Positions 42,677 through 51,453 of a DNA stretch of 64,000 bases are shown one piece after another. Every line of letters starts with the position of its first letter. Position 1 is the first letter of the stretch. Location of the stretch: assembly GCF_034350045.1 (NCBI RefSeq), contig NZ_CP133781.1:4762501-4826500 (forward strand), in the 5' to 3' direction. The stretch comes from Pseudomonas sp. CCI4.2 (lineage in GTDB: Bacteria; Pseudomonadota; Gammaproteobacteria; Pseudomonadales; Pseudomonadaceae). A program made the position numbers and the translations under genes. Under the pieces are notes generated by a model. That model was not told the DNA's origin. It saw only the letters and a program-made list of their open reading frames with translations, and made no database searches.

Positions 42677-42810
42677 CGTTTTAAATCGAACACAAACGGT
42701 TTTTTGTAGAAATTTCAGGACGGAAAATTAATGATTCAAGAGGGTGCGGAGGGAGGGGGAAATGCGCTTTTTGTGGGCGGATATGTGGTGTTTGGCGAAA
42801 TGAATTCATT

Positions 42811-42934
42811 CTGTAGGAGCCAACTTGTTGGCGAAGATTCTTCAGACGTATCGCAGCCTCCGGCAGCTCCTACAGAATTTGTGCACGGCCAGAATCTGTG
42901 GGACCGAATTCATTCGGGAAGGCGTCGGTTCTGA
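42811..42934. repeat. 125-bp intergenic repeat, copy B
   Basis: CTGTAGGAGCCAACTTGTTGGCG ... CTCCGGCAGCTCCTACAG, followed by GGCCAGAATCTGTGGGACCG and ATTCATTCGGGAAGGCG. Same architecture and orientation as 32942-33066. It sits between the RpiR operon and the PBP2 gene. Confidence 0.8.
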
Positions 42935-42978
42935 TTCACACCACTGTCAACGCCGCCACCGCATCCAAAAACCCCACA

Positions 42979-44874
42979 TCAAACGTGCGGATCACCCGGT
43001 GGTTTAACCAGTGGAACCGCATATTGCGGCTTGAGCTTGCCTTCTTTGTCGAGCAACCAGGCGTCCAATATCTGGCGCACCACGGGCCCCGCAACACGGC
43101 CACCGGCCTCGCCGTTTTCAATCATCACCGACACCGCGATTTTCGGTTTACCCGCCGGGGCAAAGCCGACGAACAAGGCGTTATCACGGTTACGTTCCAA
43201 GGTCTTCAGGCGGTTGTAGCGCTCGCCCTGTTTGATCGCAACCACTTGCGCGGTGCCGCTTTTACCGGCAATCCGGTACTGCGCGCCCACCGCTGCCGCA
43301 CGGGCAATGCCGCGCGGATCGTGCATGACCATCTGCATGCCGTGGTTGACCTGCTCCCAATCTGCGTTGTTGCGCAGCACGATGTTAGGCATCGGATGCT
43401 CGTCGACCGGCGCTACGCCGTCCACGGTTTTCGCCAAGTGCGGGCGGATCCATACGCCTTTGTTGGCGATCAGCGAAGTGGCTTGGGCCAATTGCAACGG
43501 CGTGACCTGCATGTAGCCCTGACCGATGCCGAGAATCACCGTTTCGCCTGGAAACCATACCTGTCGTCGCGTAGCACGTTTCCATTCACGGGACGGCATT
43601 AAGCCTGGCGCTTCTTCAAACATGTCCAGCGAGACTTTTTGTCCCAGCCCGAACATGGTCATGTAGTCATGCATGCGGTCGATGCCGAGCTTGTGCGCCA
43701 AGGTGTAAAAGTAGGTGTCGTTGGAACGCATGATCGCCGCGTCCATGTCCACCCAACCGTCACCGCTGTGGTTCCAGTTGCGGTATTTATGGTCGTAATC
43801 CGGCAACTGGAAATACCCAGGGTCAAACACCCGGGCTTGTGGCGTTACTACTCCACTGTCGAGTCCGGCAATCGCCACTTCCGGCTTGATCGTCGAACCC
43901 GGCGCGTACAAGCCGCGCAGTACGCGGTTAAACAACGGCCGGTCAACCGAATCCCGTAGCGCTGCGTATTCCTTGAAGCTGATGCCGGTGACGAAGAGGT
44001 TCGGGTCGAAACTCGGCTTGCTGACCATCGCCAGAACTTCGCCAGTTTCCGGGTCCAGCGCCACCACCGACCCACGGCGGTCACCCAACGCGTCTTCGGC
44101 CGCTTCTTGCAAATGCACGTCCAAGCTCAAAACAATGTTCTTGCCGGGAATCGGATCGGTGTGTTTAAGCACTCGCAACACCCGGCCTTGGGCGTTGGTT
44201 TCAACCTCTTCATAGCCCACTCGCCCGTGCAACTCGGACTCGTAGAACTTTTCGATACCGGTCTTGCCGATCGATTGCGTGCCCCGGTATTCAACGGCAT
44301 CCAGCTGCTTGGACTCTTTCTCGTTGATCCGGCCCACGTACCCAATCGAGTGAGCAAAATGCTCGCCGTACGGATAATGCCGAACAAACTGCGGCTCAAC
44401 GTCCACTCCCGGCAGACGAAACTGATTGACGGCGATCAAGGCGATTTGTTCTTCGGTCAACTCATACAGCAGCGTTACCGGATCAAAATGATGGCGAGCC
44501 TGCTTTAGGTCCTTGTCGAACAGAATGCGGTCTTCTTCCGGCAAGCTGAGAATGCTGATCAGCGAATCCAGGACCTGACTCCAGTCCCCGGAACGCTCAC
44601 GGGTCATGATCAGGTTGAAACTCGGTCGGTTATCAGCCAGCACGACGCCGTTACGGTCGTAGATTATGCCCCGCTCCGGGGTGATCGGCAGCACGTGAAC
44701 CCGGTTGTTTTCTGAAATGGTCGAGTGATAGGCGAACTCGGTGACTTGGAGGAAATACATTCTGCCCACCAGAATGCAGCTCAAGATGGCGACGAGCAGG
44801 CCACAGACCGCCAATCGCTTATTAACCAGCTGCGTTTCTTTCTCATGGTCTTTTAAGGGAATTGGATCAGGCAT
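42979..44874 (-). CDS. mrdA: Penicillin-binding protein 2 (elongasome transpeptidase), isolated paralogue
   Basis: 631-aa class B PBP: short cytoplasmic tail, one membrane anchor (about 22-42), PBP dimerisation/pedestal domain with RGIIYDRNG, then the transpeptidase with SxxK as STIK (APGSTIKP), SxN/D as SND (MRSNDTYFY) and KSGT (AGKSGTAQV). It cross-links peptidoglycan during cell elongation with RodA. Start at 44874 (MPDPIPLKDHEKE) matches PBP2 N-termini. There is no rodA, rlpA or ybeB next to it, unlike the main mrdA locus, so this is probably a second PBP2. Confidence 0.88.
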   Translation of the reverse strand: MPDPIPLKDHEKETQLVNKRLAVCGLLVAILSCILVGRMYFLQVTEFAYHSTISENNRVHVLPITPERGIIYDRNGVVLADNRPSFNLIMTRERSGDWSQVLDSLISILSLPEEDRILFDKDLKQARHHFDPVTLLYELTEEQIALIAVNQFRLPGVDVEPQFVRHYPYGEHFAHSIGYVGRINEKESKQLDAVEYRGTQSIGKTGIEKFYESELHGRVGYEEVETNAQGRVLRVLKHTDPIPGKNIVLSLDVHLQEAAEDALGDRRGSVVALDPETGEVLAMVSKPSFDPNLFVTGISFKEYAALRDSVDRPLFNRVLRGLYAPGSTIKPEVAIAGLDSGVVTPQARVFDPGYFQLPDYDHKYRNWNHSGDGWVDMDAAIMRSNDTYFYTLAHKLGIDRMHDYMTMFGLGQKVSLDMFEEAPGLMPSREWKRATRRQVWFPGETVILGIGQGYMQVTPLQLAQATSLIANKGVWIRPHLAKTVDGVAPVDEHPMPNIVLRNNADWEQVNHGMQMVMHDPRGIARAAAVGAQYRIAGKSGTAQVVAIKQGERYNRLKTLERNRDNALFVGFAPAGKPKIAVSVMIENGEAGGRVAGPVVRQILDAWLLDKEGKLKPQYAVPLVKPPGDPHV

Positions 44875-45399
44875 TTCTACAGCTTCTCGTTTAAAAAGGG
44901 ACAATCATCACAAATTGTGACGCACGATACCAAGAAGTGCGCACCAATATGGATTCATCTGCCGGACGCGACCTTTGAGACAGATGCACCGATGGGAAAA
45001 TCACCCTGATTTGGGGGGCTACAGGCTATCCATTCAGGCGCGCAGAACCGGTATCGTGTGGTGCACATGCCGACGGGAGCAGCGCGCTCCTTTATTCAGC
45101 GGGTCAAGTTCGGAACACTCATGCTGAAAAAAAAACAGAGAGCGCCGCGGTGGTCGCTGTTGCTTGCTCACTGCAAAATCCCGATTTACTGGGTAAAAGG
45201 ACGGGAACTGAACATCCTGCAAGCCGGCGCCATCGCTGCCGTGTCGGGTATTTGCGGGTTATTGGGACAGATTTGATGAGCGCCGGCGAACCGCACGAGG
45301 TTTTGTACAGGCTGGGACCGAATTCATTCGGGAGGCGGTCAATCTGGCGCACCGCGTCAAGCTATTCGCGAATGAATTCGCTCCTACAGAGCCCTGTGA
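44875..45399. other. Intergenic region upstream of the PBP2 gene (525 bp)
   Basis: Left part must carry the PBP2 promoter. A frame at 45058-45276 has no ribosome-binding site and no recognisable sequence. The right part (45305-45390) is a REP-like unit: GGGACCGAATTCATTCGGGA paired with TTCGCGAATGAATTCGCTCC. Confidence 0.5.
45305..45390. repeat. REP-like unit with GAATTCATTCG arms
   Basis: Inverted arms CGAATTCATTCGGGAGG and CGCGAATGAATTCGCTCC around a 30-bp centre, ending CTCCTACAG. The first arm is shared with the tails of the 32942 and 42811 repeats, showing that these units recombine modules. Confidence 0.7.
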
Positions 45400-46365
45400 T
45401 CAGCGGCGTTTCATCCGGTCAATGATCACCGCGATCAACAGAATCGTTCCGCGAATCACGTATTGATAGAAGGTGTCGATATTCTTCAGGTTCATCGCAT
45501 TCTCGATGATCGCCAGAATCAGCACACCGGCAATGACATGTCGAATCATCCCGATGCCGCCACTCAGCGACACGCCTCCCAGCACGCAGGCCGAGATCAC
45601 CGTCAGTTCAAAACCCTGCCCGATCATCGGTTGACCCGAGGTCATGCGCGAGGCCAATACCACGCCGGCCAGGGCACCGATCACCCCGTGCACGGCGAAG
45701 ATGATGATCTTGGTTCGGTCGACGTGTACGCCCGCCAACAGCGCGGCTTCTTGGTTGCCGCCGATGGCCATGGTGTTTCGCCCGTAGGTGGTGTAATTCA
45801 GCAGCCAACCAAAGAACAAGAAGCACAGTACGGTGATCACGATCGGTACCGGAACGCCGTAGATCATGCCGTTACCGAAGACGAAAAAGTCCTGGTCCAT
45901 TACCCCAACTGCTTTGCCGCTGGAGAAGATGTAAGCCAGGCCACGCACGATCTGCATCGTTGCCAAGGTCGCGATCAAGGCATTGATGCGCAATTTTGCG
46001 ATCACGATGCCGTTGACCAAGCCCACCACTAGGCCCATGGCCAAGGCCGCTGAAACCCCTAGGAACACGCTGTTAGTGTCGCGAATAACCAGACCCGCAA
46101 CCACCCCCGCGCAGGCGATGACCGACCCTACCGACAAGTCGAAATGCCCGGACGCCAGGCAAAACAGCATGGTGCAGGCGGCAATTCCGACGGTGGACAC
46201 CGCGAGACCCAAGCCACGCATGTTTAAGGACGACATGAAGTTATCGATGAACAGCGCACACAACACAAAGATGGTCAGCGCAGCGAGGAGCATGACCCAA
46301 TCGTCGAAAAACCGACGCAGATTCAGCCCCTGCCGAGGAGCGGGCAGGCTATTTTCGTGTGACAT
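45400..46365 (-). CDS. araH: AraH, L-arabinose ABC transporter permease
   Basis: 321-aa inner-membrane permease of the ribose/arabinose family with about eight to ten hydrophobic segments; SGHFDLSVGSVIACAGVVAG and NYTTYGRNTMAIGGNQEAALLAGV are family signatures, the latter the ATPase-contacting loop. Start 46365 (MSHENSLPAP) has GAGG five bases upstream. Last gene of the araFGH set. Confidence 0.9.
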   Translation of the reverse strand: MSHENSLPAPRQGLNLRRFFDDWVMLLAALTIFVLCALFIDNFMSSLNMRGLGLAVSTVGIAACTMLFCLASGHFDLSVGSVIACAGVVAGLVIRDTNSVFLGVSAALAMGLVVGLVNGIVIAKLRINALIATLATMQIVRGLAYIFSSGKAVGVMDQDFFVFGNGMIYGVPVPIVITVLCFLFFGWLLNYTTYGRNTMAIGGNQEAALLAGVHVDRTKIIIFAVHGVIGALAGVVLASRMTSGQPMIGQGFELTVISACVLGGVSLSGGIGMIRHVIAGVLILAIIENAMNLKNIDTFYQYVIRGTILLIAVIIDRMKRR

Positions 46366-46407
46366 ATGTACCTCGTTTGTAGTTTTTTTTGTCAGCCACA
46401 TAAGTAA

Positions 46408-47922
46408 TTACCCGCGTGAGCGCGGAAGTGCCAATTGCAACAGTCGCGACTCATCCGCTTGGTCGCGAGACAGTTCACCCGTGAGAGCACCTTCGCTCAT
46501 CACCAAAATACGGTCGGAAATGCCCATGACTTCCATCAAGTCGCTGGAGACCACAATCACCGCGATGCCGCTGGCAGCGAGTTTATGAATGATTTGATAA
46601 ATTTCCGCTTTGGCTCCGATATCGATCCCGCGTGTCGGTTCGTCGAGCAGCAACACCTTCATGGGCATCGACAACCAACGGCCCAAAATCACTTTCTGCT
46701 GATTGCCCCCTGAGAGGTAAATAATCTGCTGATCGGGCGATGGGGTTTTGATGTTCAGGGCACGAATTTGTTTGTCAGCGTTTTCACTTTCCCAGCGTCC
46801 CTGGATCAGGCAACCCAGGGTGGCGTGGTTGCGACGTGCGCCCATGTTGATGTTTTCGGCCACGCTGGACAGCGGTACGATGCCTTCTTTTTTCCGGTCT
46901 TCGGGACACAACAACACCCCGGCGGCGATCGCGTCCCGGGGCGAGTTCAACGTCAGCGGTTTGCCGTCCAATTGCAGTTCGCCGGCCTTGCTGCGGGCCA
47001 GCCCGGAGAGCAAACGCAACAACTCCGTGCGCCCTGCTCCGACCAAACCAAAGAAGCCCAATATCTCGCCCTTGGCCACCGAAAAGCTGACGGGCTCTTG
47101 CAGGCCATGACCCAGCAAGCCATCAACCTTCAGCGCCGTCCCTTGGTGCTCCCGTGGCCGATAGTCGTAAATATCCTGAATATCGCGACCTACCATGCAC
47201 GTCACTAACTGGTCATGGCTCAAGTCGCTCATTTGCTCGAACGTACGAACGAAACGACCGTCCTTGAACACCGTCACGGCATCGCAAATGCGGAAAATTT
47301 CTTCCATGCGGTGCGATACATACAAAATCACCCGGCCTTCATCACGCAGCTTGGCGATGATGGTCATCAAGCGTTCGATTTCACGCGCTGAAAGGCTGCT
47401 GGTGGGTTCGTCGAAGGCAATCACGTGGGCGTTGTGCGACATGGCCTTGGCGATTTCAACCAACTGCCGCTGGCCCAGGGACAGATCGCCCAGGCGCGTG
47501 GACGGGTCAATCTCATCCGCCAGGCCTTTGAGTAATTCCCGCGCCCGACGCAACATGGCGCGCCGATTGACGACACCGAAGCGCGACGGCATATGACCCA
47601 GCAGCAGGTTTTCCGCCACGGTCATTTCTGGCACCAATTGCAGCTCTTGGTGAATCACCGCCACACCGCCAGCGATGCTGTCCGCCGCCGACTTGAAATG
47701 CATGGTGCGATCGCCGATCTGTAAGTTACCGCTGTTAGGCTGATACGAACCGCCGAGAATTTTCAACAGCGTCGACTTGCCGGCACCGTTCTCGCCCATC
47801 AGTGCGTGCACTTGGTGGGGACGCGCGACGAAGCTGATTTCAGAGAGCGCACGCACGCCGGGGAAAACTTTGCCAATATCATTGAAACGCAGACTTTCGC
47901 CCGCTTGTTGTTGTTCCACCAT
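46408..47922 (-). CDS. araG: AraG, L-arabinose ABC transporter ATP-binding protein
   Basis: 504-aa double ABC ATPase. First half: GENGAGKSTLLK Walker A, LSLGQRQLVEIAKAM signature, VIAFDEPTSSLS Walker B. Second half: degenerate Walker A GLVGAGRTELL, signature LSGGNQQKVILGRWL, LLLDEPTRGID. This two-domain arrangement is the rule for sugar importers of this class. AGAGGTGG precedes ATG 47922. Confidence 0.92.
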   Translation of the reverse strand: MVEQQQAGESLRFNDIGKVFPGVRALSEISFVARPHQVHALMGENGAGKSTLLKILGGSYQPNSGNLQIGDRTMHFKSAADSIAGGVAVIHQELQLVPEMTVAENLLLGHMPSRFGVVNRRAMLRRARELLKGLADEIDPSTRLGDLSLGQRQLVEIAKAMSHNAHVIAFDEPTSSLSAREIERLMTIIAKLRDEGRVILYVSHRMEEIFRICDAVTVFKDGRFVRTFEQMSDLSHDQLVTCMVGRDIQDIYDYRPREHQGTALKVDGLLGHGLQEPVSFSVAKGEILGFFGLVGAGRTELLRLLSGLARSKAGELQLDGKPLTLNSPRDAIAAGVLLCPEDRKKEGIVPLSSVAENINMGARRNHATLGCLIQGRWESENADKQIRALNIKTPSPDQQIIYLSGGNQQKVILGRWLSMPMKVLLLDEPTRGIDIGAKAEIYQIIHKLAASGIAVIVVSSDLMEVMGISDRILVMSEGALTGELSRDQADESRLLQLALPRSRG

Positions 47923-48015
47923 GAAACCACCTCTTACCTCGTTCCGGTGGTCGGAACGAGGTCTTGCAGATGCCAGCCTGAACAGCCAGGCGCGTCAGGA
48001 CAGATCAAACCCGGC

Positions 48016-49020
48016 TTACTTATAGAGGCCGATTTTGGTCAATACGTCTTTGAAGTTGGCGCGCGTAATCAGTGTGACATCGGCCAGCGCCGTGTATTTC
48101 GCAGGTTCTTTGCCGGTGGTCACCCACTCGTACATCGACAGCGCGGTGCCGTAACCTTCTTTGTCCGGGCTTGGTAGCATCGAGCCAAAGAAGCCACTGT
48201 CTGGTTTCTTCAATTCGTCGATGGCGTCAGTGCCATTGATGCCGATACCGATCACGTGTTTGGCATCGAAACCTGCGCTTTCGGTTGCACGTACGCCACC
48301 CAGAACGGTGTTGTCGTTCATGCCGCCGATGATCAGGTTTTTCGCGGTGTTTGGCAGCTTGACCAACGCCGAGTTGGTGGCGTCCATGCTGCCCGGTACG
48401 TCGAGGGTTTTCTGTGCGGTATAGAGGATGTGATCTGCGGGTAGACCTGCTTTTTCCAGCGCATCCACCGAGCCGTCGGTGCGCTTCTTGCCCGTGTCCA
48501 ATTCGTTGTAGGTGTTGATCACCGCGTAGGTTTCTTTCCAGTCCCATTTGCGATTTTTCGCTTCGGTAGCCATGGCGCTGCCCTGTTTCTGGCCTACTTC
48601 AAACGCAGCCATGCCCAGGTACGGCACATCTTCCATGAACTTGCCATTGCCATCGACGAAGCGGTCGTCGACCGTCATCACTTTCAGGCCATTTTGCTTG
48701 GCTTTGGCGACGATCGAAGACCCGAGCCCGACATCCGGCGCACAGATGACAAAGCCTTTGGCGCCGTTGGCGGCCAAGCTGTCGATGGCGGAAAGGGTTT
48801 TTTCACCGTCGGGAACGGCGATTTTGATCACGGTAAAGCCGTGTTCTTTACCGGCCTTTTCAGCGAAGGCCCATTCAGTCTGAAACCAAGGCTCTTCGGC
48901 CTGTTTGACCAGGAAACCGATTTTGACTTCTTCAGCGGCAGATGCGGTGGTGCCCAATCCCAGTATTGCAGTGGCGACAGCGGCACAGCACAGGGAACGA
49001 ATCCCGTGACGACTCAACAT
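48016..49020 (-). CDS. araF: AraF, periplasmic L-arabinose-binding protein
   Basis: 334-aa secreted binding protein: signal peptide ending ASA (TTASAAEEVKIGFLVKQAEEPWFQTEWAFAEKAGKEHGF). The mature start KIGFLVKQ-EEPWFQTEW, AVPDGEKTLSAIDSLAANGAKGFVIC and GMNDNTVLGGVRATE are diagnostic of AraF rather than ribose- or galactose-binding proteins. AAGGAG precedes the ATG. A palindrome lies 122 bp upstream. Confidence 0.94.
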   Translation of the reverse strand: MLSRHGIRSLCCAAVATAILGLGTTASAAEEVKIGFLVKQAEEPWFQTEWAFAEKAGKEHGFTVIKIAVPDGEKTLSAIDSLAANGAKGFVICAPDVGLGSSIVAKAKQNGLKVMTVDDRFVDGNGKFMEDVPYLGMAAFEVGQKQGSAMATEAKNRKWDWKETYAVINTYNELDTGKKRTDGSVDALEKAGLPADHILYTAQKTLDVPGSMDATNSALVKLPNTAKNLIIGGMNDNTVLGGVRATESAGFDAKHVIGIGINGTDAIDELKKPDSGFFGSMLPSPDKEGYGTALSMYEWVTTGKEPAKYTALADVTLITRANFKDVLTKIGLYK

Positions 49021-49141
49021 AGCTAACTCCTTATTTTTATTGAATAGCTACAGCGTGGACGATTTGGCGCAGTGGCTACCGACCCTTGAAAGGGTGGTCT
49101 TGATTCCTGGGGAAAAGTACGACCAGAAACCGACAAAACAG

Positions 49142-49157
49142 TCATATCATAATATGA
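49142..49157. promoter_or_regulatory. Palindrome upstream of araF
   Basis: TCATAT-CATA-ATATGA, perfect 6-bp arms, in the 211-bp gap between the lactonase and araF genes. Probably an operator for the GntR-type regulator at a second, internal promoter. Confidence 0.5.
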
Positions 49158-49231
49158 ATGGTGCCAAGGTAACGTAGTGTCACCTTGGCTCAGACAGTCA
49201 GCCGCCACCCTCGCCAGCGAGGTCCGCACGA

Positions 49232-50110
49232 TTAACCTGCGAACCGATGACAGGCCATACCCGCCACCCCGACCGGTGCCATGATCACCGCACCGGCAAG
49301 CGCGCCATTGGCCGAAGCTGGCGCAGCACTGGTGACGTACAGCGTAGACAACTCCGGACCACCGAAGACGCAACTGGTGGGGTGACTGACCGGCAGCTCT
49401 ACCACTCGGTCGACAGCACCGTCTGGGGCAAACCGAATCAGGCAATGGCCCTCCCAGCGCGCGTTCCAGATATAGCCTTCAGCGTCCATCGCCGAGCCAT
49501 CGGGATCACCGCGCGGGTGTTCGGCAGCCCAAATCGTCCGCTCGCCCAAAAGACCATCGGCCGCGATGGGGTAACGATAGATCACGCCGTCCAGAGTGTC
49601 GGCACTAAATACCGCCGTCGCCTCTGCGTTCCAAAGCAGGGTGTTGACGATGCCTTGCTCAGCGAGCAGTGGCGTAACACTGGCGTCCGGATCGACGCGA
49701 AACAGGCCGCCCGAACGCCGCATCAACGGCACGTCACCGCCTTGGGCATCCAGGTTGTTTTGCATGCTCCCTAGCCATAACCGCCCCTGCACATCGCAAC
49801 GCGCTTCGTTGGGACGATTTCCCGCGACTGGGTCAGCCACGCAAAAGAGAGAGAGTTTTGGTTGGTCCGCGGGGGAAGAAAGGTCCAGGCGGTAGACGCC
49901 ACTGGCCAGGGTGACCAACGCATCGCCCGATTCGCAGGGAATAAAAGCGGAAACCGGCTCGGTGAAACGCCACTGATGATAACGGCCATGACTCAAGCGG
50001 CAGGCCAGAAAGCCGGCAATATCGACCCAATACAACGCTTCTTGCTCGCGATCCCAAAAAGGACCTTCTGCCAGTTTGAAGCGTTTTTCTGACACAGGTT
50101 GCCAGTGCAT
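49232..50110 (-). CDS. SMP-30/gluconolactonase-family lactonase (probable L-arabinolactonase)
   Basis: 292-aa six-bladed beta-propeller lactonase. Metal ligands of the family are visible: the Glu of AEGPFWD, the Asn of RPNEARCD, the Asn of VNTLLWN and the Asp of DPDGSAMDAEG. In an araFGH locus it most likely opens L-arabino-gamma-lactone in the oxidative (non-phosphorylating) arabinose pathway. No dehydrogenase or dehydratase gene of that pathway is in this window. Confidence 0.82.
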   Translation of the reverse strand: MHWQPVSEKRFKLAEGPFWDREQEALYWVDIAGFLACRLSHGRYHQWRFTEPVSAFIPCESGDALVTLASGVYRLDLSSPADQPKLSLFCVADPVAGNRPNEARCDVQGRLWLGSMQNNLDAQGGDVPLMRRSGGLFRVDPDASVTPLLAEQGIVNTLLWNAEATAVFSADTLDGVIYRYPIAADGLLGERTIWAAEHPRGDPDGSAMDAEGYIWNARWEGHCLIRFAPDGAVDRVVELPVSHPTSCVFGGPELSTLYVTSAAPASANGALAGAVIMAPVGVAGMACHRFAG

Positions 50111-50168
50111 AAACCGTCCTTATTCTTATTTTTTTGTGCTTCATTATTTACAGCGCTTGGGGCATTGC

Positions 50169-50906
50169 TCAGCTAGGTTGCAGCTGAGACTTTTCGAATC
50201 CCGCATCGCTTTTATGCGCAGCGTAATAGCGTGAAATGGTCACCGTCGCCTGTTCGATCAGGCTCATGCAGGCCCACACGCCTCGCGCGGCATCACGTGC
50301 TGTAATCGCGTCAGCCAATTCCTTGTGCAACGGCAAGGTCTTGCCCAACTCCTGCGGCGCCGCCGACGACACCTCGAACGACACCGCCAACAATGTCCCT
50401 AACGCGGGCAACATTTGCTCGATGAACTGGTTATGGCTGGCCGCCAGCACCGCCTCATGAAAACGTTGGTCGGCGCGGTTGTAATCGCCCTTGTCGTCCA
50501 GCGAAGCCTCAAGTGCGCGGTACGCCTCCTGAATGTCAACAATCTGCAGCGGGCTCGCACGTTCACAGGCCCAGCGCACAGCCATGGGTTCAATGGTGCG
50601 TCGCAAATCCAACAGGTCCATGACGAAATTTTCCGGCAAGCCTTTCTTTGCCAGCCAACCCACCACCTGCGGATCAAACAAATTCCAACTGCGTATCGGC
50701 ATCACCCGAGTCCCGACTTTGGGCCCCACTTCCAAAATGCCCTTGGCCACCAGCGTCTTGATTGCCTCGCGGATCACCGTTCGGCTGACCCCTAATTCCT
50801 CACACAACGCGGCCTCAACCTTGAGCGTCTGCCCTGGCAACACATGGCCCGCAGCAATCCAGGTGCCCAGCCAATCCACGGTCGACGCATGATAATTACT
50901 GCTCAT
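50169..50906 (-). CDS. GntR/FadR-subfamily regulator of the arabinose locus
   Basis: 245-aa regulator: GntR winged helix (VLPGQTLKVEAALCEELGVSRTVIREAIKTLVAKGILEVGPKVGTRV) and an all-helical FCD domain with the metal-ligand pattern (D of DLRRTIEP region, FHEAVLAAS, LHKELADAI). First gene of the minus-strand operon regulator-lactonase-araFGH; a 7-7-7 palindrome lies 40 bp upstream. L-arabinose or a pathway acid is the likely effector, by context only. Confidence 0.87.
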   Translation of the reverse strand: MSSNYHASTVDWLGTWIAAGHVLPGQTLKVEAALCEELGVSRTVIREAIKTLVAKGILEVGPKVGTRVMPIRSWNLFDPQVVGWLAKKGLPENFVMDLLDLRRTIEPMAVRWACERASPLQIVDIQEAYRALEASLDDKGDYNRADQRFHEAVLAASHNQFIEQMLPALGTLLAVSFEVSSAAPQELGKTLPLHKELADAITARDAARGVWACMSLIEQATVTISRYYAAHKSDAGFEKSQLQPS

Positions 50907-50945
50907 CCCCAGCGCCTCTGTCTGCGGCTATTTCCGCAAATTGAG

Positions 50946-50966
50946 GCTAATCATCATACGATTAGC
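50946..50966. promoter_or_regulatory. Operator-like palindrome upstream of the GntR gene
   Basis: GCTAATC and GATTAGC, perfect 7-bp inverted arms separated by ATCATAC, 40 bp before the GntR start codon. Well placed for autorepression of the arabinose operon. Confidence 0.6.
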
Positions 50967-51453
50967 TGTCAAACGACTATGCTGCCTTGGCTGAGTATCT
51001 TTGACGCCACATCCATCACTGCCCAACACTAAATAGTATTACCATTAATTTTTCAAGTACTGCTTTTTGGGCTATAAATGGCAATTAGTGAATTTTACCG
51101 AGCCGAATAGTCTGATTAATAGGCGCTGCGACAGGGAGGCGGATATTCATTCTGTGGGAGCAGGCTTGCCTGCGAAGAGGCCCGTCATCGCGCCGCTGAT
51201 GTCGACCTGAATCCTGAGTCGCTTGCATTGACGCTTTCGTTGGCAAGCCAACTCCCACGGAGACTTTTGGCAGACATGGAATAGTAGGCACTGAACATCT
51301 GATCGCAGCAGCCTTCGGCAGCCCCTACAGAGGTTTTGATCTGTTTTTGGATTTTTCATAGAAGGAGTTGCCCACCCAGAAACCGATACACCGTCAGGAA
51401 AACTGCGCTTTTCAAACCCTACTCTGTTCAAAAATAAAAAAGGAAAGGTAGCT
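50967..51453. other. Divergent intergenic region with REPIN (487 bp)
   Basis: Carries the upstream regions of the GntR operon (minus) and the aldose-epimerase gene (plus), an A+T-rich stretch at 51020-51110, a ~120-bp REPIN (51152-51275) and a single REP arm (51304-51330, GCAGCCTTCGGCAGCCCCTA). No gene. Confidence 0.6.
51152..51275. repeat. REPIN, copy 1
   Basis: CTGTGGGAGCAGGCTTGCCTGCGAAG ... TCGTTGGCAAGCCAACTCCCACGG with a ~60-bp centre (GTCATCGCGCCGCTGATGTC...). The same unit including its centre occurs inverted at 54389-54501, at roughly four-fifths identity by eye. Confidence 0.82.

Noticed and set aside
45058..45276. 72-codon frame near the PBP2 gene
   Set aside because: No ribosome-binding site, a poly-A run, and no recognisable domain.
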